Part shown: positions 1-38,521 of the stretch, piece by piece | Layout of the letters: every line of letters begins with the position of its first letter | How positions within the stretch are numbered: position 1 is the stretch's first letter | NCBI GenBank assembly: GCA_009760855.2 | Contig: WPIO01000017.1 | Coordinates: forward strand, 3,832,501 to 3,896,500 | Direction of reading: 5' to 3' | Origin: Cristatella mucedo | Lineage: Eukaryota; Bryozoa; Phylactolaemata; Cristatellidae | Length of the DNA: 64,000 nt | Made by a program: the position numbers and the translations under genes | The notes under the pieces: generated by a model | What the model saw: the letters and a program-made list of their open reading frames with translations, nothing else | What the model was told of the DNA's origin: nothing | The model's database searches: none

Positions 1-91
1 GTGAGTGACACATGAGGCGTGAAAATGCATTCATGTAACAATAAAAAAAATAACAAATGTAACTTCCTCACACGAAGCAAGAAGTACTCAC

Positions 92-27998
<27,907 letters not shown>

Positions 27999-28029
27999 TT
28001 TGAACAGCAAGCCGTAGCTCGGTCAGCCA

Positions 28030-28800
28030 CCTACAAAAAAAGGACAACGGATCGAAACCAGCCATTGGTCAAATAAATGGCGCCTATAAATTCCGCGCAA
28101 TTCACTGTGTCACTAGTATTCTCACGGTTTTATAAGAAGCAACGCGACATCTGCGCAGACCAGGAAAATATGTGAAGCACGTAAACCATATATGGCGAAG
28201 CAACGCTGCTACAGTGCGCAACCAACCGAGCGTTTAGAGGCCAATAAGGAGCGGGCACTGACGAGCAGAGACGACCGGACTTACTGAACAATCTTCGATG
28301 ATTATGCGCCCGATAGCACTTCGAGGACAGGTTGCGTCGCGCTAACTAGGCGCTTCGGCCAACCATCGCGGCAGCGATACTGCGCCTAGAGCGACACCCT
28401 TCCGGGTAGGAGTGCATAAGAGTACACCACACCTCGTAGAAAATCACGTGCCGATAAGAAATTTTTATCTTATATCCTGTATTGTGATTAAATTCTCATC
28501 AAATTATGGACGCAAGTATTTTTGCAGGCGCGCAAGCGAGCAGGGCGGAAGCAGTTCTCCGCATGCGCATTAGCGGCTTCCTCCCCATACTCGTCCGCCG
28601 CCTGCGTGGAGGGACGCTCCTGCTGCCATAAACGTATGCCGGCTGGTGCGTGGCCACTTGCGTCCTTGACCGTCGCTACCAGGCATTTGCGAAGTGAACA
28701 CTGGTGACGATTTTATGAGCAACATTTCGCTATAGTCGAAGACTGACTATCTCCCGTGGCGCAGAAGTAACAGCATAGCGCGACTGTCGCAGACTGCTGC
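28030..28800. promoter_or_regulatory. GC-rich region, possible LARP4 promoter/5'UTR
   Basis: CpG-containing, GC-richer sequence just upstream of the putative first LARP4 coding exon, with no repeat recognised. The role is inferred from position only. Confidence 0.3.
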
Positions 28801-28805
28801 TGCTA

Positions 28806-29790
28806 ATAGTAATAACATATTTGTATAGCGCCATCGGAGAACCTAATTTCTATCTAGGCACTTTAAGTTTTCTGCAAAGGAAGCGTGATCGAATGGTTAA
28901 TGATAGCATGCTCAATGTCAAAAAGCATAATAAGATTATTAGAAGTGACATGCATAGTGGTCAGCATCCTAATATGGTTAGTGGCAACATGTACAGTGTC
29001 AGCACGCACCAGCACACAAATGGCGAATCACATAGCCCAACTAAATGGTAGGATAAATAGATGTGTTTTAGCTTCTATAGGAATGTCGTCTAGTCGGGGG
29101 ACGTAGCGAGCTAGTCGGAAGTGAGTTCCAGGCTTTGGGAGCATACGAACTAAAGGCACGGTCGCCTATGGATTCGAGGTTCGTACGAGGTGTAGGTAAA
29201 CTATTTAAGTCATAAAAGCGGGCGGTACGACGCTTAGCATGGTGGGGGAGTAGATCGGATAGGTAAGCTGGAGCCAAAGAATGAAGGGACGTGAAAGTGA
29301 GTGACTAAACCTTGAACTCTATGCGTTGCTTGACTGAGAGCGAGTTCAGGTCGGCGAGAACTGGTGCGATGTGGCAACTGTGACTCACCCAACAGAGGAG
29401 CCTGGCTGCAGAGTTTTGCACCGACTGTTAGCGCCTGATTGCACAGGCTGGTAGGCCGGCAAGCAGTGAGTTACAGAAATCAAGACAGGATGTCACAAAT
29501 GCATGGACCAATTTAGATGTGGTATCCCTGTCAAATTTTAGCCCAAATTCCTGCAATATTATGAATAAATAAATAAATCCTAGCTGATTAAACAGCCTCT
29601 TTTTGTACAGCGACGGAAGAGCCTTTATGGCTATCACTACTGCCTGCAGTGGGGATATAGAATCGCCCACTGCAGGAATCGAACCCACGACCGAGGTCGT
29701 GAAAGCAGCGCCTTACCTAGTGTGCCATCACGGCTCACCAAGTTATGTAGCTGAAAGTAGGCAGTCTTAACTGTGGAGCTATGCACGACT
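28806..29790 (-). mobile_element. LINE-3, 5'-truncated, split by a SINE-A
   Basis: Hairpin tail at 28806-28870, then 3'-UTR and ORF end (LAPAYLSDLLPHHAKRRTARF, KAWNSLPTS, DTTSKLVHAFVTSCLDFCNS). The LINE resumes after the SINE at 29738 (the region homologous to 49150-49200). Confidence 0.85.
29578..29737 (-). repeat. SINE-A inserted in LINE-3
   Basis: Complete body and tRNA head. LINE sequence on either side matches adjacent positions of the 48408-49575 copy, and TTATG occurs at both edges as a possible target duplication. Confidence 0.85.
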
Positions 29791-30219
29791 TCGTCCCGCC
29801 TTTGCGATCCGGAGCGACAGGGACAGCATAGATTGTTACTCGCTTAACTCCATTAGTCCTTTATTATATAGCAGGATTGTGTTAGGTAATTCCGAAAAAT
29901 ACCCGATATCAAGCTTCTGACTCCGATCTAGCCAGGCTCAAAGACCACATCCACGTTTTTTGCCGGGAAGCTTTGGAATGCAAATGCTTACTTTTTCACT
30001 CGCAAGTTGTAGTCTTGCAATTGCTACTCTAATCAATCTTAAAAAGGTGACAATTTATTCGCTTGACCAGTCTGATCCTAAACTGCAGCATCTCGAAATT
30101 GTCTGAGGCTATCTGATGAAATGGGTAACACAATTAAAGCCGGTAGAAAAATAGCCTCACTCACCAGGAGACCTTAAAACATCCTCCCTTTAGCCATCAC
30201 CGGTAGATAAAATATAAAA

Positions 30220-30350
30220 TATAATTCATTTGTATAGCGCCCCAAGAGAACTTAATCTCTATTCAGGCGCTTCACATATGCCTCGGGGCTCGAGCCCACA
30301 ACCTCAGCCAGACCTTGGTCGGGGCGAGCACCTTAACCACTGGACCAAAA
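30220..30350 (-). repeat. SINE-B
   Basis: Full hairpin tail, B box GGGCTCGAGCCCC and TTAAGGTGCTCGCCCC head. Confidence 0.88.
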
Positions 30351-30379
30351 CACTTATGCCACCCAGTCATAAAGTTAGC

Positions 30380-30620
30380 GTTCGATGCTTCATTGGCTGG
30401 GGGATTATTCCAATTCTATTCAAATCGTCCACCATTCTATATTAGTCAAAAGGCCTAGATTGAATTCCGACGCCTTAGATAATTACTACCTAGTCTTCCT
30501 TTTTCTTTTCTGTGCGAGAAATTCTCAAAAAGACTGTAGCTGTAAAGCTTATGAGATATAGACGAGAGTGGTTTTATCAGCAAAATGGTAACAAGTAGCT
30601 TTTATTAGCTCGAGGTGGTT
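30380..30620 (+). mobile_element. LINE RT N-terminal fragment
   Basis: Shifted frames read ILFKSSTILY, KGLD, DNYxxVF and FLKKTVAVKLM. This corresponds to the 'LKKPGLD...LANYRPVSNLxFLSKILEK' part of the RT. Confidence 0.6.
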
Positions 30621-30639
30621 GTAATAAGATGCCTCTAGC

Positions 30640-32270
30640 TGGGGGTCACCCGACTGGGCCAGGCCAGCCCTTTGACTTAGGGCAGGATAGCAGATCGATT
30701 AGATCGATGGCATGCACGCACTTGGGTAGTGGCTCCGAAATACTAGGCGAGTCTGCACGTGGAATCCGGTGCGGATTGGTCCTCGTTGCTCAGTGCTCGC
30801 ATCCCGAAAGATGGACGGCTGGCACTTAGGACACACCTCGGCCGACCATGAAATAATACAAGAAACCGGTTACCCGGGACTTTAAATTTAAGTGCCGGTA
30901 TATTCCTCGCCCCACGTAGTATGTTATTCTTAGGCACCCTAGGCTGGAGTACGAGCGTAGCCCCCCTTCGCCTGAGTGAGTCTCCGTTATAGAGTCACTC
31001 TACCTTTGATGATTTCGATCTCCATCTTTGATACTCCGCGTTCCCCAGTAGTCTTAATGTATCTAGGGTTTCTCATTAGCAACGTTTAGTAAATGCCCTC
31101 TTTTGGACTACTCAGCACTCACACGTTAACACAGGAAATTCGTGGCGGACGTGTAAATGGATGGTACGCCTTCTACTTCTTTTCGAAACTAAGCAGACAC
31201 GTCCCCGCAAGGCATTCGCAGTGCGATGCCACAGGCGCCGACTTTGAGCCGATCGGCAAAACCTGGAAGAGTAAAAAATCTGTGGCAGGCCCCTAGGCCG
31301 GGGCATTGGGACCTTGGCTTCATGGAATGCGACCGAAAGGAGCGCCCTGAGCCGCTCCGTTGGATACGCCCCCTTCGGTCTTCCCCCCCCCCACGGAAAG
31401 CTCGGTAGTAGTCCTTCCACCCTGACCGTGAGTTTCCAATCGGCGGCTACCACTTTTAGAGAGCGGTGAGGTTTCTGGGGCAAAACGCATTCGCCGCGCA
31501 GCCTTAGGTTGTTTCTCCAACGACGGTTGGTGCCCTTTTTGTATTAAGTGGGGCTGAAAAGGCAGGGACGGCGAGTCTTAGATAAGCACACTAGTTGAGC
31601 TTCTAGAGGGAATCCATCATGTTTGTAGAGGTAGTGATAATTTTTGAAGCGTCTAGTGAGGATAATTCTTTTTTCAGATGGATCTAAGAGGAATGCCGAG
31701 AGGCGTGTCTTCGGCTCTTTTAACTTCAGCCTCTCGAACTGGAGGTGGGGGGTGGGCGTAGGAATTTCGTTCTAGTCAGGCGGGCGGCGCGTCTTTAGCA
31801 CAGAGCTTAAGCCTCTCCGGAAATGCTGCGCAATAGTTTGGATAGGGCCAAAGAAAAGTCTTCCTAGCGGCACTGCAAGCTAAAGCTGCCCTTCTAGATG
31901 GTGAACCGCCACTTTCTTGGTCGATAAGGCTAAATATGCTAGCTCGGTAGCGTGCCTTTGAAACGCTGCCACGTTCTACACATGAGGGGCCGGCGAATAG
32001 CTCGTTAGACTGTTGGGGCATAGAAAGACTTCCCGGGTGCCTTATCTTCGGCGGTAAGCTTCAGGCTCTCCGAAAATGGTGCCCATTTGTCGGGCTTTTG
32101 AGGGGCCCCAGACGCCGTGCATTTAGAGTTGGCCAGTTGCATGCAAGGTGAGCGAAGAGGCACGACCTGACCTGAGAACATCAATTCTGAGTAGGTCTCC
32201 AACTGTTGAGATTACATCTATCCGGGAGTCCTCCCGACTGGAGAAGTGCCGAATATTTACTTTTTAAATC
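30640..32270. other. GC-rich block of unknown origin
   Basis: Lines here reach 50-63% GC, against about 40% in nearby introns, and contain none of the window's repeats. Three imperfect copies of a roughly 40-bp unit (core 'taagcttcaggctctccgaa') lie near 31703, 31790 and 32040. Several minus-strand frames are open (for example 31483-31112) but none is recognised. Its edges are approximate. Confidence 0.5.
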
Positions 32271-33125
32271 TGCTCAACAACCTTATAAAGAAGCTATTTA
32301 CCTAATACGTCGCTTGGATCCTTCGGCTGTGTTGGTTCTGTTAGCGAGGTTTACGCCTAACCAGTGCCTTAGTTAAGTGTTCATTACCACTGCTTCCTGT
32401 TTTAATCGAATGTGCAATTGTACTGCTCTGGGGAGAGTACATAGCAGATGCATTGCTTAAGCAATTTATGCGATAAACATTTAGTATCTCAAGCAGTGGC
32501 AGGTTTGCTGAAAGTGTCATTTACCCACCTCATACGGTAGCTACTTGGTTACTTTATGCCATCAGTCTGCATAGGCTAAGGACGACCTCATGGGACGATC
32601 GCAGGGACAGTCGTCAGCAAGCTTAATGCTTATCTGGCACACGAAGGTATTGAAACCCAAATCTTCTGAAACTTTCTTACATGAGCAAATACTATTGTCT
32701 CAGCTCCTGCATGCCTGGATTACATGCCTGACTGCTTGCGACTTCAGGCCGCCCTCGACAGTACAACACATTGTGCTTTCTGTGCACATATATATAGACA
32801 GACGTGCTTGGCATATGCGTCAGCTGTTTTCCAGCCGAAGCGACACAAATCGCCTGAGCAGAGTGCACACAAGTGCTTCACGGGGTTATAAGAGGACAAA
32901 GCCAACACAAATCATTTGACGTCTTTGATGTATTTGCTGGCATGCGCCGAACCGAGCAGCTAGGCCAACTGAAGCTACAACCGTAAGGTACGCCGTTTGA
33001 AGCAACAATTGTAGTTTAGGCCGACTGAAGCTACACTTGTCAAAGGATGTACGGCCGACTGCCCTTCAGCAGCATGCCACAAGTGGTGGACTCGATAAAG
33101 TGGAAGCTGTCTCAAGAAAATCACA

Positions 33126-33140
33126 TCAAAAGCCATGGAC
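33126..33140 (-). CDS. eif1: eIF1 exon 4 (15 nt, VHGF-stop)
   Basis: After acceptor 'ttttgcag' the bases GTCCATGGCTTTTGA encode Val-His-Gly-Phe-stop, the invariant eIF1 C-terminus. It is too short for automatic gene finders. Confidence 0.92.
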   Translation of the reverse strand, partial: VHGF

Positions 33141-35367
33141 CTGCAAAAGTCAGGCGATTAATTCAGTTGGCATCCAAGGCAGCAGCAGCAAGGCTGGGCA
33201 GCAAACAACAGCCAGGTGTGGGCTGACATACCTTAATCTGGTCTCCATTAGCAAGCTTCATTTTGAGGAGGAAGTCTTTTATGTTATTCCTTTGGTCACC
33301 TTGCAGCTGAATTACCTCCCCATACTCTGGATGCTCAACAACCGTACCGTTGCAGGCAAACTCCTACAAACGGTACAGCTTTTCTAAAAGCCGGCTGCTA
33401 AAGGTCTAAAAACCACCAGCACAGGCCAACCCGGTATAAAGCAAGGACCATGGTTTGCAGCATCCCTGCAAGCTAAATAAAGACCTAAGAACGTTCTGAC
33501 AGGACGGTGACACATCTTAAATGGGCACTTAGAACACACGGGCATTTAGCGCACAGGGCTGAAGCCTGTTACCTTCTTGCAGGCTTTGACGATTTTCTTC
33601 AGGTCATACTGCTTAGAAACACCCTGCACCGTGGTTAAGGTCTTTCTACCGTTTCTTTGCTGGATCCTTATGTGAATAAAGTCTTCGCCATGAGCAGTGC
33701 CTTTCTCATCCTTTGTGGCATCAGCAAAAGGATCTACAAGCAGTCGCATTGTCAAGGGTTGCGTGAGGGTGCGAATAGCCAAAAACACGGAGCGGGACAT
33801 CTAAGCACGAGGACAGGCACGAGGCCAGGGGCTCCACTGCCAGCTGCAAGGGACACAACCATCCGACAGACATACGACTACACGAATTGCCGATTACACT
33901 GAGGAATGACTGCCTATATATAACACTGCTAAGATCTGCAGTTAATGTGCAAGGCACAATGATTTGCATGCTGACCGGGTGCATGTCACCTGTGACCATG
34001 TTATGCTTGTAGTCATTGAGCATGCTACTACTAAGCACACGACCATGCTTCCTTTGCAGCATATGTAAAGTGCCTAGAATGAGATTAAGTTCTCTGAGGG
34101 TGCTATACAAATGTATTATTATTACTATTGATAACAAATAAATAACCGAGCTGACGAGCGTTCCTCGGCAGCCATTGCACCGCACACAGCGATTTATTTT
34201 CCAATGCCGGACGAAACTCACTCACTCACTCCGACACGTGCATTTATCTATCGGGAAAAGGCATAGTTCTTCGGATTCTCTACCTTTCTATGTGTGTGCA
34301 CCCGAACAAACAAACGCATGTTCGTGGGTCACGTGCAATGCCGTATCCTTATCCCAACATAAGAAACCAATACATGGGCTGTTGATCTAGGGAACAAAAT
34401 GACTGCTGATGCTACGAAAAACGGGGATGAATAACAAACCAGATTAACATAGCTGTCTAAACAAGCTGCTCAAAGGAAAGCAAGAGGTTGGAACAGTAAG
34501 GCTGAGAGGACGACAGCTGCCCCAGCGAGCACCTTAACCACTGAGCCAAACCAGAGCGGCAAGTCGCTAAGAGCTAAGCGGATCACATGGCAGCAGGGTC
34601 GTGATGAGCACACACCCACACATCACAGCCTTGAGGTCCTAACATGTCGGCACATTGATGTCTGAAAGCATATCATTGATGCCGGAGCAATGACCATATT
34701 GCAAACCAAAGGAGAAAGCTTGAATAGCTATGACAGCACAGCCTGCCCTACAAGGAACGCATAAGGTTTTGGCTTCATTTTAAAGGACGTCGAAAGATAC
34801 AAACCCACAACAGTAGTTCAAGGCTTCGTGAGCACAGGAAATAAAGGCAAGGTCTATAACAGATTTGGAAAAGGTTAGAGGCACAGCTAACCGACTTGAG
34901 TCGGAGGAGTGGCCAGTGCAAGAGCTTGGCTGGCTGCCGGTTGATCAAAGGATAGAGCGCACCGTACTTATGCTGACCCATAAGGCCAGCCACGGCCTGG
35001 CTCCATAACTAATCGAACTGCTGTACCAGTTTCAGCCTCCTCGTGCCCTCAGGTCCTTTCTCCACTAAAAGACCGTAGGCGACAGAAGCTTTTGCTCTGC
35101 AGGTCCCAGACTGTGGAACTCACTTCCACAATTCTTAGGCAACGATAATTACTGTCCTGCTGCCGATGATGGCACATCCTTTTCAGCTGTCCCGAGCTGC
35201 TACCTTTATGCTACTCACTACCTCAACTACTCTCCTGACTCAGCTATGCTTCTCACTTTCTCTTTGTTGTAAGAGATCAAGTCTGTTGGCTACCGAATGC
35301 GTACGGAAAGTCGCTTGGGCTGAGAGTGTGCTATACCGAACTCTCCAGCATAACACACACACACACA

Positions 35368-35461
<94 letters not shown>

Positions 35462-36541
35462 GTCTTTGTGACCCTGTCGAGCTACAGACGGAGAGACAAT
35501 ACAAAAGAGGGATACCGGATACACCAGTAGTGATAGGCAAGGTAGAGCATGAGAATTGAGGGAAATAGGCGTCAGTAATGACCTTCAAAATCAAAATCAA
35601 TGCGCTACTTTATGGGAAGCCAGTGCAGGTTGGAGAGAGTTGGCGTAAGATGGAAACCACAAAGTAACCGTAAGTAACCGACAGGCAAACCGAGTGCCGA
35701 GCTCTGCTCCAACTAAATTACGAGTCACACGACACTGGCAGGAGCAGGATGACCTGCAAAGAGTTACAAAAGTCTAGACGCTAGGATAAAATGCATAACT
35801 ATGGTACACAAGTGCAAGCGTGACACATTTTTGCAATATGACAGCTGATAGTAGGGAGACTTGATTGTACAGCTGATGTAGTCAACAATGAGACAAAGGT
35901 TACCTGAAAGAGGACACCCAAATTTCAAACCTCTGAGAAGCTGATCGAGCCCCATTTTGAAATTGACGCTTCCTAGTTCTGGACTAACTTATGTTTTCCT
36001 ATAAACACGTCCACAGGTAGATGAATAGTCCCTCAATACATTCTTTTTAATCCACACAGAAAACAACAGCTGTTTTCTCCCTCCTGACGATTATTGGTGG
36101 TTTACTTGCGAGTATTGCACACTTAATCAATAAGCTGCAGCGACGGGCCTGCAACGCCTAGGCACAGATCGAGGTTGAACACTAAATGCCAAGCGTAACT
36201 GATGACTACGCGAAGACTATTACGGCGAGGGCGCCGCACAGATACGACGGGTTAACTATCGTCGTCAGTTAGTCAGGAAATGCGTAATAAAGGCTGCTAG
36301 CGTTAACAACACCCTGACAAGCGAAATACAAGTAGGGGGAAAATAGTCAACCACGTCAATGGCCTGCGTACTTTCGCTTGTATGGCTTGCGGCAGTGGCG
36401 GCAGAATGGAAGTGCGCCAGCAAAAACGATTAAACAGCCTAGTTCGGGTCGCAGGAGGTGTCGCTAACAATGGTGGGGGCCTATCGGTGCAAATCGGCAT
36501 TACTTACCGAAAGCTTTTATGTTTTCGATGTCCCCTGACAT
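33126..36541 (-). CDS. eif1: Eukaryotic translation initiation factor 1 (eIF1/SUI1), complete
   Basis: eIF1 binds the 40S subunit near the P site in the 43S complex and controls start-codon selection. Four exons (36541-36508, 33733-33573, 33363-33232, 33140-33126) join in phase to give 113 aa, the same length as human eIF1. The product starts MSGDIENIKAFDPFADATKD, continues FIHIRIQQRNGRKTLTTVQG, then EFACNGTVVEHPEYGEVIQL and ends DQIK|VHGF. The SUI1 domain covers roughly residues 27-107, and the near-invariant RNGRKTLTTVQG, FACNGT, EYGEVIQLQGDQR and VHGF are intact. All introns have GT-AG ends. Intron 1 (about 2.8 kb) holds LINE and SINE debris and an AC microsatellite. A retro-copy is excluded because introns are present. 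Confidence 0.97.
33232..33363 (-). CDS. eif1: eIF1 exon 3
   Basis: Forty-four codons, phase 0 to 0, from EFACNGTVVEHPEYG to LANGDQIK. Acceptor is gtttgtag, donor is gtatgt. Confidence 0.97.
33573..33733 (-). CDS. eif1: eIF1 exon 2
   Basis: It begins AT (Asp), then 53 codons from PFADATKDEKG to KIVKACKK. Acceptor is gcttgtag, donor is AAG|gtaaca. Confidence 0.97.
33950..34128 (+). mobile_element. LINE-3 3' end
   Basis: 3'-UTR ('gtgcatgtcacctgtgacca') and hairpin tail AAAGTGCCTAGAATGAGATT..., TATTATTATT end. It lies in eIF1 intron 1. Confidence 0.82.
34520..34560 (-). repeat. SINE-B 5' fragment
   Basis: Reads GCCGCTCTGGTTTGGCTCAG then TGGTTAAGGTGCTCGC on the minus strand; the tail is missing. 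Confidence 0.65.
34912..35505 (+). mobile_element. LINE-2 3' part, split by an AC microsatellite
   Basis: It matches 2288-2800: LGWLPVDQRIERTVL, RSFAL-type stretch and RLWNSLP. The 3'-UTR 'taacac[AC]n aaagtctttgtgacc' shows that the microsatellite grew inside the element. It lies in eIF1 intron 1. Confidence 0.85.
35353..35460. repeat. (AC)n microsatellite within LINE-2
   Basis: About 107 bp of AC with one T interruption, at the point where other copies read 'taacacccac'. Confidence 0.97.
35575..35965 (-). mobile_element. LINE-3 internal fragment
   Basis: Minus-strand sequence aligns with 48950-49250 of the best copy, including the 'gccagtgcaggttgg' and 'gcagctgat' regions. It is heavily diverged and lies in eIF1 intron 1. 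Confidence 0.65.
36508..36541 (-). CDS. eif1: eIF1 exon 1
   Basis: It encodes MSGDIENIKAF plus the G of an Asp codon split G|AT, and ends at donor gtaagt. It matches the short N-terminal extension 'MS-IQNL-xFD' of eIF1. Confidence 0.93.
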
Positions 36542-37500
36542 AAATATGAGTTCGCTAGCTGACGAAAGAACCAAGGAACACGCAGCTATTGCAGGTAACA
36601 GCGACCGCGCCACTACTGAACACGCGCACGAACGGCGAATCAATGATCTCCATCCAGTACGTCACTATATGCTGTCTTGCGATGTGAGCTCCGTAGCATT
36701 GACAATCAATACGCGGCATTGTTTTAATTTAAAAAGAATAAAAATTTACCGAATCTTGCTTAATATTTCTAGCATGATACTATGATCGGTTTCCCGAGCG
36801 AGCGGTTCCCTTCATTCGCCACCCGGTTGTGCCGCTGGGCGCCAGAATCGAGGTTGCGGTATGAAAGGCATGTACCGTAACTGGCGTTTGCGATTGCCCG
36901 CGGCTGTTTGTTTTCTCTAGAACGCATACGACTTTAATTTCTCAATATTTATGAGCATATTAAGAAAGATACGGTGCATCGTTTAAAGTTGGACACGCGA
37001 TGTCCTCGGCGTGGGTTAGCGTCTACCATTTCGCTTACCGCCGCCGCTACTGCTACCACCGTTGGCTTCGCCGGGTGCGCGCTTCATTCCCGGTTAACAT
37101 TCTTGCATGATCGGTCTTCTATCGCTGCCGACTATTCATACCTTTAGACTGAACATAATTGAATATGATCTTTGACATAATAACATTGCACAGGCCTCTG
37201 GTTTGCTGCATTTATGCCAAGCGTCCTAGCCTCAGCGTTCGCGTGGTTTCGGTGTGGCTTTCGCTTTAACGAGGGACCTGACTTCGTTATAAGCCTGCTT
37301 GATTCTGGCAGCCTCCAGAGACTCCGTAGCAGTTATGTTATCTGTGAATGCCAAGGATTGTGCTTTTTTGTCTGCCGGTTCAAGTCGTCCGGCAAAGTTA
37401 ACTACTGAGATACTGTGTCGTCGGCCGAATCGGTGTCGCGATGGCTTTCTTTGTATCCGCTTCTTTTGAATCGTCGATAGGCACTGTCCGATTGGATTCG
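36542..37500. promoter_or_regulatory. eIF1 upstream region (presumed promoter)
   Basis: Repeat-free, moderately GC-rich DNA upstream of the eIF1 start. An A/T block at about 36720-36760 lies roughly 200 bp upstream of the ATG. The promoter role is inferred from position. Confidence 0.35.
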
Positions 37501-37689
37501 CGTTTAGATATTATGTTACTACAATTGACAGCGTTCAATTGTATCAGCCGTTACCACCAGGTGAGACCGACTGTGGAGTGCAAAACTCGAGGAGCAGAAA
37601 TGCTGTTCAGTGTCGCTTAATTTTGAGGCTGCAGAGTGGTTTAAAAGAAGTCGCTCCCCTTCACTCTCGAAGAGAGCCAGACAGAACCT

Positions 37690-37870
37690 ACGGCAGAGCC
37701 AGAGACAGAAGGAGGCAGAGAGACTAATGAGAGACAGAGAGAGACACAGAGCATTCGAGTCTGGGAGAGAGAGCAAGGGGGAGAGAGCAAGGGAGGGAGA
37801 GAGAGAGAGCAAAGGAGAGAGAGAGAGAGAGAGCAAAGGAGAGAGAGAGAGAGCAAAGGAGAGAGAGCAG
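37690..37870. repeat. GA-rich tandem repeat
   Basis: GAGA DNA; at its 3' end an AGAGAGAGAGAGCAAAGG unit recurs about four times. It gives spurious Ser-Leu and Arg-Glu open frames. Confidence 0.88.
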
Positions 37871-38433
37871 ACAAAAGACAGTCATTTGGCTGTAGGAGCT
37901 GGCCGTTAACTTGCATTAATGAAGCTTGACTCTTCCTGCCGCCCTGCTTCTTGCCGTTCTCCGGATTGCTGGCTGTGTTGCACCTGGCCTATAAGCACCT
38001 TTCGTTGCGACTGACGCTCCTGAGCAGGTGCTCTTCTCATCGTTAGCCAGCATGATGCTAGGCATTAAGTGAGACGCAGCTTGCTCTGCAGCCAGAGCAG
38101 CGATAAGCCTGCCGGCCAGTCATAGCAGGGGGCAGGGGTATGTACACTTGGTCTCCAAGCCGCCGAAGAGTGCCGGCAAAAGAATGCACTCAGTTCTGCC
38201 GCACCATCTTGACCCATATTCTCAGCTCTCGACATACTTCGGTCCAGCATCCGTGGCCACGGATCCATCCACCGGGCTGGTATCGTTCTCGAGGCAGCCA
38301 GTTGCCGAGGGCTCTAACGAACGCCACCCTTGCCGATCAGTACTGCTTGGCCAGGAGCTCTGACGGCACATGGGGGAACTCTCTTGGGTCCTGGAGCGTA
38401 TGCGCTTGCTGGCAGCTTGGCATGTTGCGCTTG

Positions 38434-38434
<1 letters not shown>

Positions 38435-38518
<84 letters not shown>
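38435..38518. repeat. (TG)n microsatellite
   Basis: About 84 bp of uninterrupted TG. Confidence 0.97.

Positions 38519-38521
<3 letters not shown>

Noticed and set aside
31112-31483. Open frames in the GC-rich block as genes
   Set aside because: They are open mainly because of base composition. No start context or family is recognisable; only the block itself is reported.
35166-35600. Thr-His and Cys-Val repeat open frames
   Set aside because: Products of AC/TG microsatellites; likewise at 20217-20535, 38140-38600 and 41670-41936.
37519-37916. Ser-Leu-rich minus and Arg-Glu-rich plus open frames
   Set aside because: They come from the GA tandem repeat, with no start or splice context.
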